A stretch of DNA of 64,000 bases from Curtobacterium sp. SGAir0471 (GTDB lineage: Bacteria > Actinomycetota > Actinomycetes > Actinomycetales > Microbacteriaceae). Made by a program: the position numbers and the translations under genes. The DNA lies in assembly GCF_005490985.1 (NCBI RefSeq), contig NZ_CP027869.1, positions 248,001 to 312,000 of the forward strand. The letters are read 5' to 3'. This document shows positions 18,477 through 27,529 of the stretch, piece by piece; the first letter of the stretch is position 1; each line of letters starts with the position of its first letter. Under the pieces are notes generated by a model, which was not told the origin of the DNA, made no database searches, and saw nothing but the letters and a program-made list of their open reading frames with translations.

Positions 18477-20948
18477 TCAATTGCCGGGCGCTGCGCCCTC
18501 CGTCTCGCCGGCGCCCGGGTCGCCCCCGGTCCCGCCGTCGGTCGGCCCGTCCTGCGGCCAGCCCCGGAACTCCCAGCCCGACAGCGACGGGTGGTCCTCG
18601 CCCTTCGTGTAGGCGAAGGTCCGCGCGGCGTCCCGCGCCTCGGTGAGCTTCGCGAGCAGGTCAGCGTGCGCGTCGGCGTCGACCCGCGACAGGGCGTCGT
18701 GCGCCAGCGAGAAGCGGTCCATCTCGTTGAGCATGAGCATGTCGAACGGCGACGTGGTCGTGCCCTGCTCGAGGAAGCCGTGCACGTGCAGGTCGTCGTG
18801 CCCGTGCCGGCGGTACGTCAGCTGGTGCACGAGCGAGGGGTAGCCGTGGAAGGCGAACACCGTCGGGGTGCCCGGGAGGAAGACCTCGTCGTAGCGCTCG
18901 TCGCTGATCGGGTGCTCGTGCTTCCGCGGGTCGCCGAGGGACAGCAGGTCCACGACGTTGACGAAGCGCACCCCCACCTCGGGAGCGTGCTTCCGGATGA
19001 TGTCCGCGGCCGCGACGGCCTCCACCGTCGGCACGTCGCCGGCACTCGCGAGGAGCACGTCCGCGCGACCGACGGCCTGCTCGGTCCCCGCCCAGTCCCA
19101 GACGCCCAGCCCGGCCGCGGCGTGTGCGACGGCGTCCTCGATCGACAGGAACACCGGCTCCGGGTGCTTGCCCGCGACGATGACCTCGATCCGGTCGGTC
19201 GTCTCGAAGGCGTGCGCGGCGACGGCGAGCAGGGTGTTCGCGTCCGCCGGCAGCTTGATCCGGACGAGGTCCTGCTGCTTCGAGGCGACGACGTCGAGGA
19301 ACCCCGGGTCCTGGTGCGAGAAGCCGTTGTGGTCCTGCCGCCACACGTGCGACGACAGCAGGATCGACAGGTTCGACACGGGAGCGCGCCAGTCGATGTC
19401 GGTCGACGACTCGAGCCACTTGGCGTACTGACCGACCATCGAGTCGATGATGTGCGCGAACGCCTCGTAGGTGTTCAGCAGGCCGTGGCGGCCGCTCAGG
19501 ACGTAGCCCTCGAGCAGGCCCTCGAGCAGGTGCTCGGACAGGACCTCGATCACCCGGCCGCGGGCGCCGAGGTGCTCGTCGCCGGCGGCCCGGCGCGCCC
19601 GCCACACCCGCGAGGTGACGTCGAACACGGCGTCGAGCTTGTTCGAGATCGTCTCGTCCGGGCCGAACAGGCGGAAGGACGATCCGTTGCGCGAGGTGAG
19701 TTCGGCGAGCCACGGGCCCAGCGTCGCCGTCGAGCTGGCGTCCTCTCCGACCGGCACCGCGTAGGGCTCGAGCGGTGGACGGTCGAGCGCCGTGCGGATG
19801 CGCCCGCCGTTGGCGTGCGGGGTGGCGCTCATCCGGTGGTCGCCCTGCGGGCGGATGGTCGTGAGGATGCCGGTCGGCTGGCCGTCGGCGTCGAAGAGCT
19901 CGTCCGGACGGTAGCTCCGCATCCACTCCTCGAGCTGCTCGCGGTGCCCGGCGTCCTCGCGGACCGCGGGCAGCGGGACCTGGTGGGCTCGGAACGTGCC
20001 CTCGACGCGCTCACCGTCGACCTCCTGCGGGCCGGTCCAGCCCTTCGGGGTACGGAGCACGATCATCGGCCAGCGCGGACGCAGGTCGGCTGCGCCTGCC
20101 GGCTGTCCGGTTGCGGCACGCTGCGCCTGCGCACGCGCCGCGGCCTGGATGTCGTCGATGCTCGCGAGGGCGCGGCGGAGCGCGCCGTCGAACAGCGCGT
20201 GCACTGCGAAGGGGTCGTGGTCGACCCGTGCCGAGTCGACGACGATCGGGTCGTACCCGAGGCCGCGGAAGTACGCCGTGAGGTCCTCGTCGGGGATCCG
20301 GGCGAGGATCGTCGGGTTCGCGATCTTCCAGCCGTTGAGGTTGAGGATCGGCAGCACCGCACCGTCGGACACCGGGTCGAGGAACGTGTGCGCCTGCCAC
20401 GACCCGGACAGCGGTCCGGTCTCGGCCTCGCCGTCGCCGACGACACAGGCCACCACGAGGTCCGGGTTGTCGAGGGCCGCGCCGTACGCGTGCGCGAGGG
20501 AGTAGCCGAGCTCGCCGCCCTCGTGGATCGAGCCGGGCGTCTCCGGAGCGGCGTGCGACGGGATGCCGCCGGGGAAGGAGAACTGCCGGAAGAACTTCCG
20601 CAGGCCCTCGGGGTCCGGCGTGATGTCGGGGTACAGCTCGCCCCAGGTCCCCTCGAGCCAGGCGTTGGCGTTCATCGCGGGACCGCCGTGCCCGGGACCG
20701 CACACGTAGAGCAGGTCGCGGTCGGTCTCGGCGATGAGCGCGTTGCAGTGCGCGTAGACGAGGTTGAGCGCGGGCGAGGTGCCCCAGTGCCCGAGCAGGC
20801 GCGGCTTGACGTCGTCCGGGTCGATGGGGCGGGTGAGCAGCGGGTTGTCGAGCAGGTAGATCTGCCCGACGGTCAGGTAGTTCGCGGCACGCCACCAGGC
20901 GTCGATCGCCCGGATCCGGTCGGTGCTCGGGATGTGTGCGGGGGCCAT
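18477..20948 (-). CDS. xfp: Xylulose-5-phosphate/fructose-6-phosphate phosphoketolase
   Basis: 823 residues from ATG 20948; TAGCGT ends 6 nt upstream. It is a thiamine-diphosphate enzyme with the family segments AANYLTVGQIYL, LGHWGTSPALNLVYAH, VCGPGHGGPAMNANAW and GEAETGPLSGSWQ. The C-terminal part has NTYEAFAHIIDSM and SHVWRQDHNGFSHQDPGF. It splits xylulose-5-P (and fructose-6-P) with phosphate into acetyl-P plus glyceraldehyde-3-P or erythrose-4-P. Length fits the XFP family. No acetate kinase gene lies in the window. The last 25 residues are a Gly/Pro-rich extension. Confidence 0.96.
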   Translation of the reverse strand: MAPAHIPSTDRIRAIDAWWRAANYLTVGQIYLLDNPLLTRPIDPDDVKPRLLGHWGTSPALNLVYAHCNALIAETDRDLLYVCGPGHGGPAMNANAWLEGTWGELYPDITPDPEGLRKFFRQFSFPGGIPSHAAPETPGSIHEGGELGYSLAHAYGAALDNPDLVVACVVGDGEAETGPLSGSWQAHTFLDPVSDGAVLPILNLNGWKIANPTILARIPDEDLTAYFRGLGYDPIVVDSARVDHDPFAVHALFDGALRRALASIDDIQAAARAQAQRAATGQPAGAADLRPRWPMIVLRTPKGWTGPQEVDGERVEGTFRAHQVPLPAVREDAGHREQLEEWMRSYRPDELFDADGQPTGILTTIRPQGDHRMSATPHANGGRIRTALDRPPLEPYAVPVGEDASSTATLGPWLAELTSRNGSSFRLFGPDETISNKLDAVFDVTSRVWRARRAAGDEHLGARGRVIEVLSEHLLEGLLEGYVLSGRHGLLNTYEAFAHIIDSMVGQYAKWLESSTDIDWRAPVSNLSILLSSHVWRQDHNGFSHQDPGFLDVVASKQQDLVRIKLPADANTLLAVAAHAFETTDRIEVIVAGKHPEPVFLSIEDAVAHAAAGLGVWDWAGTEQAVGRADVLLASAGDVPTVEAVAAADIIRKHAPEVGVRFVNVVDLLSLGDPRKHEHPISDERYDEVFLPGTPTVFAFHGYPSLVHQLTYRRHGHDDLHVHGFLEQGTTTSPFDMLMLNEMDRFSLAHDALSRVDADAHADLLAKLTEARDAARTFAYTKGEDHPSLSGWEFRGWPQDGPTDGGTGGDPGAGETEGAAPGN

Positions 20949-21035
20949 GCCCTCACGCTACGGAGTGGGGGACAGGATCTCCCCAGGAACTTCGTCCAAT
21001 CCGATCCGACGAGGGCGTCGAAACACTGTCACAAG

Positions 21036-21128
21036 CCGGGAAACACCCGGAGCGCTCACCAGCCGCAGGTAGCTGGTTCTCCACCCCTGTTCGGGGTGTG
21101 TTCGGCGCGCACTCAGGGAATCGCGCCG
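21036..21128 (+). promoter_or_regulatory. Structured 5' leader of the secreted-protein gene
   Basis: Three consecutive hairpins can form upstream of the start: CCGGG-AAACA-CCCGG (21036-21050), CACCCC/GGGGTG (21082-21098) and CGGCGCG/CGCGCCG (21103-21128). The ribosome-binding site GGAAGGA follows at about 21140. Most genes here have no leader at all, so a long folded leader is unusual. It may tune translation or mRNA stability; no known riboswitch class was recognised. Confidence 0.45.
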
Positions 21129-21152
21129 AGCGCGACAACGGAAGGAACCATC

Positions 21153-21833
21153 ATGCGCAAGTCCATGAAGACCTCGATCACCCTCGCCACCACCGGCGCC
21201 CTCGTCCTGGGCGGTGCCGCGTTCGGCATCAGCACCGCGAACGCTGCGACCCCGAACGTGCACACGGTCTCGTCCTCGTCGTCGAAGATCCCGGCCCCGG
21301 TCGCGTCGGTGCCGGAGGTCAAGGGCGGCAACACCGCCGTCGCGCTCGACTCCGGCTTCACCGACGCGCTGACCTCGCTGGGGCTGACCCCGGGTGTGTC
21401 CGGCAACGCCAAGCTCGAGAACGGGTCGGTGTCGTTCCCGATCACCGCCGGTTCGGTCACGTACTGGTCGCCGGACGGCAACTACCGCCCCTACGTGCAG
21501 GGTCTGCTGGACCACGACGACTCGGGCCTGACGCTCAAGGCCGGTGACACGACGGTGACGCTGGAGAACTTCGTGGTGAACCCGGGCTCGTCCAAGCTCT
21601 ACGGTGACGTCCTGGTCAACGGTCAGGTCGCCGCGTCGAACGCGTACCTGTTCTCGCTGCACGGTGGCACGCTGAAGCCGCTGCAGCTCGAGGGTGACAA
21701 CGCGATCCTGACCGGCACCACCGTGCACGTGTCCTCGGACGCTGCGGGCCTGCTGAACCAGACCTTCAAGACCGACGCCGTCAAGGCCGGCCTCCTCGTC
21801 GGCACCGCCACCATCACCGCCCAGATCAAGTAA
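21153..21833 (+). CDS. Secreted protein of unknown function
   Basis: 226 residues from ATG 21153, with a strong GGAAGGA ribosome-binding site. A classical Sec signal peptide is visible: basic MRKSMK, a hydrophobic core, and a probable AxA cleavage near S-T-A-N-A-A (about residue 30). The mature part is Ser/Thr/Gly-rich and beta-strand-like (GSVTYWSPDGNYRPYVQGLL, then TTVTLENFVVNPGSSKLYGDV) with no cysteine. The 'SxKLYGDV...NG' pattern recalls HtaA-like beta domains only loosely, and no family is claimed. Regular codons and a strong terminator suggest a highly expressed exported protein. Confidence 0.8.
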   Translation: MRKSMKTSITLATTGALVLGGAAFGISTANAATPNVHTVSSSSSKIPAPVASVPEVKGGNTAVALDSGFTDALTSLGLTPGVSGNAKLENGSVSFPITAGSVTYWSPDGNYRPYVQGLLDHDDSGLTLKAGDTTVTLENFVVNPGSSKLYGDVLVNGQVAASNAYLFSLHGGTLKPLQLEGDNAILTGTTVHVSSDAAGLLNQTFKTDAVKAGLLVGTATITAQIK

Positions 21834-21886
21834 GCACCGGTCAAGCAACACCTCCGCGGGCACGACCCGCACCAGCACCACCACGA

Positions 21887-21922
21887 GAAGGCGCCGCCCC
21901 CGACCACGGGGACGGCGCCTTC
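21887..21922. terminator. Terminator hairpin after the secreted-protein gene
   Basis: GAAGGCGCCG (21887-21896) pairs with CGGCGCCTTC (21913-21922), with an extra CCCC/GGGG inside the loop. It is located 50 nt downstream of the stop and faces the minus-strand DUF1992 gene from the other side. Confidence 0.8.
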
Positions 21923-22044
21923 CGCACGTTATCGGGACGACCGGCACCCGGTCTGGAGGCGCGACCCGCCTCCTCGTCGTCGGCCGCGGTCCGCGAGACG
22001 GCCGGTCAGGTGATCGCGCACCGCACGCGGTCGCGCACCGCACG

Positions 22045-22647
22045 TCAGGCGCGCCGCCACCACCGCCGCGGCCGTGCCGCCTGCTCCGCAGCCGCGCGAT
22101 CGGCGGCAGTCCGCTCGTCCGCAGCGCGACGGGCGTCGCGCCGCTCGCGCCAGCGCCCCACCTCGGCGTCGACGTCGCGCATCGGCGTGACGACCGGCGG
22201 CCCGCCGAGCAGCTGCCGCCGGGCCTCCTTCACCCGGGCGTTGAAGTCCACGAGGACCGCGCGGACGTCGTCCTCGGTCGTGAGGGCGTCGAGGTGGTCG
22301 TCGAGCTCGACGTCCTCGGTGCGCAGTGCCAGCGCGGGCGGAGCGATGCCGCGGATGTCCTCCCGCTCGATCTTCGCCTTGATCCACCAGTCCGGGTCGT
22401 GGCGTCCGTCGTTCCCCGGCAGCGGCTTGCCATGGTACGGGTTGCCCTCGAACACCCCGCGGCGCTCGGCCTCCTCGATGCGGGCGCGCGCGTGGCGCTC
22501 GACGTCCTGCAGTCGGAGCAGACGTCGTTCCTCACGGACCTCGTCCGGGTCGAGGGAGCCGCGTTCGATCTCGCTGTCCACCAGCTGCTGGTACCGGTAC
22601 CGGGCAGCTCGTCGCAGCCGGTCCATGCGTGCGTCGACGTCGTTCAT
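22045..22647 (-). CDS. DUF1992 (DnaJ-homologue subfamily C member 28-like) protein
   Basis: 200 residues from ATG 22647. The conserved core lies in residues about 50-90: ERHARARIEEAERRGVFEGNPYHGKPLPGNDG. It carries the GxFxxLPGxGKPL-type motif of DUF1992, seen here as G-V-F-E-G-N-P-Y-H-G-K-P-L. The C-terminus is Arg/Ala-rich and basic. The protein is soluble and of unknown role; distant J-domain co-chaperone relatives exist in eukaryotes. No partner gene is evident. Confidence 0.82.
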   Translation of the reverse strand: MNDVDARMDRLRRAARYRYQQLVDSEIERGSLDPDEVREERRLLRLQDVERHARARIEEAERRGVFEGNPYHGKPLPGNDGRHDPDWWIKAKIEREDIRGIAPPALALRTEDVELDDHLDALTTEDDVRAVLVDFNARVKEARRQLLGGPPVVTPMRDVDAEVGRWRERRDARRAADERTAADRAAAEQAARPRRWWRRA

Positions 22648-22758
22648 CGCCCGGCCATCATGCGCCGCACCCCCGACGGTGTGCTCAGCGGGGGACGACC
22701 TCCCCGTCCGACGGAGCGGCTGAGCCGCTCGACGCGTGCCTCGGAGCGGTCCCGGCAG

Positions 22759-23841
22759 ATGGGGTCCACGGTCGAGGGCATGGGATCGCTACCGCTCTGG
22801 CTGCTCGTCGTGGTCTTCGTGGCCGGTGCCGCGGTCATCTGGGTCGCGGGCATCCAGCTCTCGAAGACCACCGACGTCCTCGACGCCCGGCTGCACCTCG
22901 GCAGCGCGCTCGGAGGCCTCATCGTGCTCGCCGTCGCGACGAACCTGCCCGAGATCGCCATCACCGTCAGCGCCGGGCTGTCCGGGAACATCGAGGTCGC
23001 CGCGGGCAACATCCTCGGCGGCATCGCCCTGCAGACGGTCGTGATCGCGATCCTCGACGCGTTCGGCAAGCGCGGCAAAGGCGTGCGACCGCTGACACAC
23101 CGCGCTGCGTCGCTGACCCTCGTGCTCGAGGCGATCGTCGTCGTGGCGGTGCTCGCCGTCGTCGTCGCGGGGAGCCAGCTGCCGCCGGACCTCGTCGTCG
23201 CTCGTCTCACGCCGGACGTGGTGCTCATCGCGACCATCTGGGTCGTCGGTCTCCTGCTCGTGCAGCGCGCCGGCAAGGGGCTGCCCTGGCACGAGGGCGG
23301 ACGTGCACCGGACGCCTCGCCGCACACCGCGGGACACCGCACCCGGAAGCAGGACCCGCCCCGGATGAGCACGCGGAAGGCGGCGATCGTCTTCACGGTG
23401 TCCGCCCTGGCGACGCTCGTGGCCGGTGTGGTGCTCGAACGCGCCGGCGACGCGGCATCGGAGCAGATCGGGCTCTCCGGGGTGCTCTTCGGCGCGACGG
23501 TCCTGGCCCTCGCCACGAGCCTGCCGGAGATCTCCACCGGCATCCAGGCCGTCCGGCAGGGCGACGACGACCTGGCCGTGTCGGACATCTTCGGCGGCAA
23601 CGCCTTCCTGCCGGTGCTCTTCCTCGTCGCCACGGTGCTCTCCGGCAGGGCCGTGCTCCCGCAGGCGAACGCGAGCGACGTGTACCTGACCGCGCTGGCC
23701 GCGCTGCTGACCCTCGTCTACGCCGTCGGCCTGGTGTTCCGACCGAGGCGGCGGATCATCGGCATGGGTGTCGACTCGTTCGTCGTGGTCGTGCTCTACC
23801 TGGTCGGCGTGGCCGGCCTCGTCGCGATCACCCTGGGTTGA
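22759..23841 (+). CDS. Sodium/calcium exchanger family membrane antiporter
   Basis: 360 residues from ATG 22759; a second ATG at 22780 is an equally possible start. Two homologous halves carry the alpha-repeats typical of the CaCA superfamily. The first has ATNLPEIAITVSA with GNILGGIALQT, and the second has ATSLPEISTGIQA with SDIFGGNAFLP. About ten helices are interrupted by a polar cytoplasmic loop of about 45 residues. It likely exchanges Ca2+ or another divalent cation for Na+ or H+ at the cytoplasmic membrane. It is a stand-alone gene. Confidence 0.88.
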   Translation: MGSTVEGMGSLPLWLLVVVFVAGAAVIWVAGIQLSKTTDVLDARLHLGSALGGLIVLAVATNLPEIAITVSAGLSGNIEVAAGNILGGIALQTVVIAILDAFGKRGKGVRPLTHRAASLTLVLEAIVVVAVLAVVVAGSQLPPDLVVARLTPDVVLIATIWVVGLLLVQRAGKGLPWHEGGRAPDASPHTAGHRTRKQDPPRMSTRKAAIVFTVSALATLVAGVVLERAGDAASEQIGLSGVLFGATVLALATSLPEISTGIQAVRQGDDDLAVSDIFGGNAFLPVLFLVATVLSGRAVLPQANASDVYLTALAALLTLVYAVGLVFRPRRRIIGMGVDSFVVVVLYLVGVAGLVAITLG

Positions 23842-23887
23842 GCGGATCGCGTGCCCGCCTGACGGGTGACGGGATGCCCCGATCCGC
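23842..23887. terminator. Probable bidirectional terminator
   Basis: GCGGATC (23842-23848) pairs with GATCCGC (23881-23887), with inner CCCG/CGGG. It lies between the convergent exchanger and GH15 genes. It is less perfect than the palindrome-family hairpins. Confidence 0.45.
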
Positions 23888-23904
23888 CCGCCTCTGCCGC
23901 CCGC

Positions 23905-25722
23905 TCAGGACTCGGCCGCGACCTCCTCGATCGTCAGCGCGGCCTGGATCAGTGCCAGGTGCGACAGCCCCTGAGGGATGTTGCCCATGAAGGCGCCGTC
24001 CTCGGCGCTGAGCATCTCGCTGAACAACCCGACGTCGTTCGCCTGCGCCACCATCTCGTCCATCAGTGCCCGGGCGTCGTCCACCCGGCCGGTGCAGGCC
24101 ATCGCCGCCGCGAGCCAGAACGAGCACGCGACGAACGGCGATTCCTCCTGGTCCATGCCGGAGTACCGGTAGACCAGCGGGCCGCGCTGCAGCTGGGCCT
24201 CGATGGCGCGGATGGTCGACGCCATGCGGGGGCCGCGGTCGAACGACGACATCGCGTGCAGCAGGATCGACGTGTCGAGGGCGTCGGACCCCGGGTACAT
24301 CACGTAGTACCCGCGTTCCTCGTCCCACCCGTGCTCGGCGACCCACTGCTCGATGAGCTCGCGGTTCTCGATCCACTTGTCGCGCGGCCCGTCGATCATG
24401 CCCTTGTCGTGCAGCTCCACCGCGGCGTCGAGGGCCTGCCAGCAGCCGATCTTGCTCGACACGTAGTGCTGCGTGTCCGTCAGCTCCCACATGCCGGAGT
24501 CCGGTTCCTCCCACCGGTGGCAGGCGTCGTTCGCGAGCCGCTCGAGCACCGCAGCGGTCTGCCGGTCGAGCACGTTCCCCGCGGCGACGTACTGGCGGAG
24601 GATCTCGAAGACGTCGCCCCAGACGCCGAGCTGCAGCTGGTCGCCGGCACGGTTGCCGATGGTCACAGGGCCGATGCCCTTCCACCCGGGGACGTCGCGT
24701 TCCTCGACGCCGTCGGTCTTCGAGCCGTCGAGCTCGTAGAAGATCGGCATGGTCTCGTCGTGCTCGGCGATGGTGCGCATCACCCAGGACACCGCGGCGT
24801 GCGTCTCCTCGCGGAGCCCGAACCGCGTGAGGGCGTGCACGGTGTAGGACAGGTCGCGCACCCAGGCGAAGCGGTAGTCCCAGTTCTTGCCGCCCGTGCG
24901 GTCCTCGGGCAGGCTCGTCGTCGGTGCCGCCGCGATCGCCCCCGTGGGCGAGTAGATGAGCAGCTTCAGCGCGAGCGCACTGCGTTGGACGGCGTCGGCC
25001 CAGGGCCCGTCGTACGAGAAGGTCTCCGACCAGGTCGACCAGTTCTCGATCGTCCGGTCGACCGCGTCGAGCGTGCGCTCCGGTTCGGGCATGAAGATGG
25101 GCTCGTTCTCGGTGCCCACGATCGTCAGGATCGACTTCGACCCCTCGTTCGTGGTGAAGCGTCCGGAGAAGCGCGGCCCGTCGTCGTGGACGGGCTCGAA
25201 GCCGTGCTGGACGATGCCGATCGTCACGCCGTCGATGCCGATCACCGTGCCGTTGGCCGTGTCGATACGACGTGGTTCCGCCGTGTTCAGCAGGGTGCCG
25301 GGGACCACCGCCCACTCCATCTCGACCGTGCCGGAGACGCCCTGCACGCACCGGCCGATCTCCGCCCACGGCAGGCGGCCGGCGACCCCGGTGACCATCG
25401 CGTCGGTGACCGTGCAGGAGCCGCTCTCGGTGGTCCACGTCGTGACGAGGACGTTCGTGCCCGGCAGGTACTCGCGCTCCACGCTCGCGTCACCGGTGGG
25501 ACGGAGCGCGATGTGTCCCCCGTGCTCGGCGTCGAGGATGCTCGCGAACACCGGCGACGAGTCCATCGAGGGGATCGGCAGCCAGTCGATGCGCCCGTCG
25601 CGCGCGATGAGCGCGACCGTGCGGCCGTCACCGATCGCTCCGTAGGAACGGAGCGGGACGTAGCCGTCGGTCCGTTCCTCGTTGTCGTTCGCGTCGGGGG
25701 TGTCGCGGGTGCGCTCGGTCAT
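23905..25722 (-). CDS. Glycoside hydrolase family 15 (glucoamylase/trehalase type)
   Basis: 605 residues from ATG 25722; CAGGCT ends 6 nt upstream. An N-terminal beta-sandwich (GAIGDGRTVALIARDGRIDWLPIP) is followed by the (alpha/alpha)6 barrel with NWDYRFAWVRDLSYTVHAL. The acid catalyst is E413 in DSGMWEL and the base is E569 in GLFSEML. There is no signal peptide, so it is intracellular. Cytoplasmic GH15 proteins of this layout in actinobacteria include trehalases and oligosaccharide glucohydrolases; trehalose is a likely but unproven substrate. Confidence 0.9.
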   Translation of the reverse strand: MTERTRDTPDANDNEERTDGYVPLRSYGAIGDGRTVALIARDGRIDWLPIPSMDSSPVFASILDAEHGGHIALRPTGDASVEREYLPGTNVLVTTWTTESGSCTVTDAMVTGVAGRLPWAEIGRCVQGVSGTVEMEWAVVPGTLLNTAEPRRIDTANGTVIGIDGVTIGIVQHGFEPVHDDGPRFSGRFTTNEGSKSILTIVGTENEPIFMPEPERTLDAVDRTIENWSTWSETFSYDGPWADAVQRSALALKLLIYSPTGAIAAAPTTSLPEDRTGGKNWDYRFAWVRDLSYTVHALTRFGLREETHAAVSWVMRTIAEHDETMPIFYELDGSKTDGVEERDVPGWKGIGPVTIGNRAGDQLQLGVWGDVFEILRQYVAAGNVLDRQTAAVLERLANDACHRWEEPDSGMWELTDTQHYVSSKIGCWQALDAAVELHDKGMIDGPRDKWIENRELIEQWVAEHGWDEERGYYVMYPGSDALDTSILLHAMSSFDRGPRMASTIRAIEAQLQRGPLVYRYSGMDQEESPFVACSFWLAAAMACTGRVDDARALMDEMVAQANDVGLFSEMLSAEDGAFMGNIPQGLSHLALIQAALTIEEVAAES

Positions 25723-25868
25723 ACCACCAGCCTGCACGGAGGGACGTGCCGACCATCAGCAGGACGTACCCCGCTGTGGACGGGTGAGCCGTGCCTCCCG
25801 GCTGTGCAGGCGGGACCGCCCCGACGGACGCCAGCGGTACCGCGATGCGCGCGACACGCCCGGGCGAC

Positions 25869-25898
25869 TTGTGCAGCCCGGGCGTGTCGCACTACTGT
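25869..25898 (+). promoter_or_regulatory. Probable promoter for the small ORF and rtcB
   Basis: TTGTGC (25869-25874) and TACTGT (25893-25898) are spaced by 18 bp. A transcript starting near 25905 would first meet the ribosome-binding site of the 34-residue ORF and then rtcB. Confidence 0.6.
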
Positions 25899-25956
25899 CG
25901 GTCCTCCTGCCCGACGGGCAGGGCCGCCCGCCCCGGGCACCCACGGAAGGACCGCG

Positions 25957-26061
25957 ATGCGCGCCCAGCAACACAGCAGCCGCACCGAGCGACAGCTCGA
26001 TGCGCTCGTCGTGCTGCCCGCGCTGCAGTACGCGAACCAGTCCCTCCGCGAACCCGCGTAG
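25957..26061 (+). CDS. Small ORF (34 residues) upstream of rtcB
   Basis: ATG 25957 is preceded by GGAAGGA with 5-nt spacing; the TAG is at 26059-26061. The peptide reads MRAQQHSSRTERQLDALVVL followed by a short amphipathic half ending S-L-R-E-P-A. It is helical in character and has no signal or metal motif. Position between a good promoter and rtcB suggests either a translated leader (uORF) or a genuine small protein. The ribosome-binding site is better than that of many genes here. No homology can be asserted. Confidence 0.5.
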   Translation: MRAQQHSSRTERQLDALVVLPALQYANQSLREPA

Positions 26062-26232
26062 GCACGCCGCCGTCCTCGGACGTCCCGTGCCCACCCGGCC
26101 CGGGGCGTCCATCCCGTCGTTCCTCCACAGGTGCACCGCACCGGAGTCGGAGGCGCAGGACCCGTCCGCCCCGGACCGTCACCCCGACGGCCACCCGGCC
26201 GTCGTCGACCGTCACGACGAAGGACGAACACC

Positions 26233-27399
26233 GTGCAGAAGATCACCGACCGATTGCTCAGCTGGGCCTCGATGCTCGAGGAGAACACCGAGCAGCAGGC
26301 CCGCACGACGGCCCGCATGCCGTTCGTGTTCCCGCACCTCGCACTGATGCCCGACGCCCACCTGGGGCTCGGCGCCACCGTGGGTTCCGTCATCCCGACC
26401 CTCGGTGCGGTGATGCCCGCAGCCGTCGGCGTCGACATCGGCTGCGGCATGATCGCGGTCCGCACACAGTTCGGGAAGGCCGACCTGCCGAGCGACCTGC
26501 AGCCGCTGCGTGAGCAGATCGAGCGCGCCGTCCCGCTGTCGGCCGGAGCGTCGAACCGCAAGGTCGTCGCCACCGCCGAGCCGCGGATCGCCGAGCTCGA
26601 GACGATGGCCGAGGCCGCCGGCTTCGACCCCGCCGGGGCACACGGCGGCTGGCGGAACCAGCTCGGCACGCTCGGCTCGGGCAACCACTTCATCGAGGTC
26701 TCGCTCGACGAGCAGGACCGGGTCTGGCTGTTCCTGCACTCCGGCTCGCGGGGCGTCGGCAACAAGATCGCCCAGCGGCACATCGCGGTCGCGAAGCGGA
26801 TGATGCAGCGCTGGTGGATCGAGCTGCCGGACCCCGACCTGGCCTACCTCGTCGAGGGCACGCCGGAGTTCGACCGGTACATCGCCGAGCTCCGCTGGGC
26901 GCAGCACTTCGCCCTGCTCAACCGCGAGGAGATGATGGACCGCGTCGTCCGGCAGCTGTCCGAGGTGCTCGGGCAGCCCGTGGACGAGCAGGAGCGGATC
27001 AACTGCCACCACAACTTCACGCAGCGCGAGACGCACTGGGGGAAGAGCGTGTGGGTGTCCCGCAAGGGGGCGATCCAGGCGACGGCGGGGCAGCCCGGCC
27101 TCATCCCGGGGTCGATGGGCACCGCGTCGTACGTGGTCGAGGGGCTCGGCAACAAGCCTTCGCTCGAGTCCTCGCCGCACGGGGCCGGACGCCTGTTCTC
27201 GCGGTCCGCTGCCCGGCGGACCTTCACGCACGAGCAGCTGCGCGAGGCGATGGCGGGGATCGAGTACCGCGACACCGACGCGTTCCTCGACGAGATCCCC
27301 GCGGCGTACAAGCCGATCGACCAGGTGATGGCGGACGCCGCCGACCTGGTCGCGATCCGGCACACGCTGCGGCAGGTCGTCAACGTCAAGGGTGACTGA
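26233..27399 (+). CDS. rtcB: RNA-splicing ligase RtcB
   Basis: 388 residues from GTG 26233, preceded by GAAGGA with 8-nt spacing. All RtcB landmarks are present: DAHLG near residue 40, VGVDIGCGMIA with the Mn-ligand Cys, GTLGSGNHFIEV, HSGSRGVGNKIA, HHNFTQRE, PGSMGTASYVV, and the guanylylated histidine at about 316 in HGAGRLFSR. It joins 2',3'-cyclic phosphate or 3'-phosphate RNA ends to 5'-OH ends using GTP and Mn2+. No archease, RtcA or PrfH gene lies beside it. It probably repairs damaged tRNA or rRNA, possibly in an inducible way. Confidence 0.96.
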   Translation: MQKITDRLLSWASMLEENTEQQARTTARMPFVFPHLALMPDAHLGLGATVGSVIPTLGAVMPAAVGVDIGCGMIAVRTQFGKADLPSDLQPLREQIERAVPLSAGASNRKVVATAEPRIAELETMAEAAGFDPAGAHGGWRNQLGTLGSGNHFIEVSLDEQDRVWLFLHSGSRGVGNKIAQRHIAVAKRMMQRWWIELPDPDLAYLVEGTPEFDRYIAELRWAQHFALLNREEMMDRVVRQLSEVLGQPVDEQERINCHHNFTQRETHWGKSVWVSRKGAIQATAGQPGLIPGSMGTASYVVEGLGNKPSLESSPHGAGRLFSRSAARRTFTHEQLREAMAGIEYRDTDAFLDEIPAAYKPIDQVMADAADLVAIRHTLRQVVNVKGD

Positions 27400-27402
27400 C
27401 CG

Positions 27403-27447
27403 CGGACGGGAGGCGCGTGGCCGTGTCCGCCACGCGCCTCCCGTCCG
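27403..27447. terminator. Palindrome family A hairpin after rtcB
   Basis: CGGACGGGAGGCGCGTGG (27403-27420) pairs perfectly over 18 bp with 27430-27447, with a 9-nt loop. Compared with the copy at 2695 the top of the stem differs on both arms so that pairing is kept. Confidence 0.8.
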
Positions 27448-27529
27448 ACGGCGGTCACGTCCCGTCACGCACCGGTCCCGGCGCGCACCGCGGCGGACAG
27501 CGGACCGTGCGGCGGGCAGGCTCGAGGGG

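Larger units (their letters stand above)
25723..26232. other. 510-bp region upstream of rtcB
   Basis: It contains a consensus-like promoter at 25869-25898 and a 34-codon ORF with its own ribosome-binding site (25957-26061). A 171-bp stretch before rtcB has no open small gene and no clear strong hairpin. The first about 145 bp next to the GH15 start show nothing recognisable. Confidence 0.5.
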
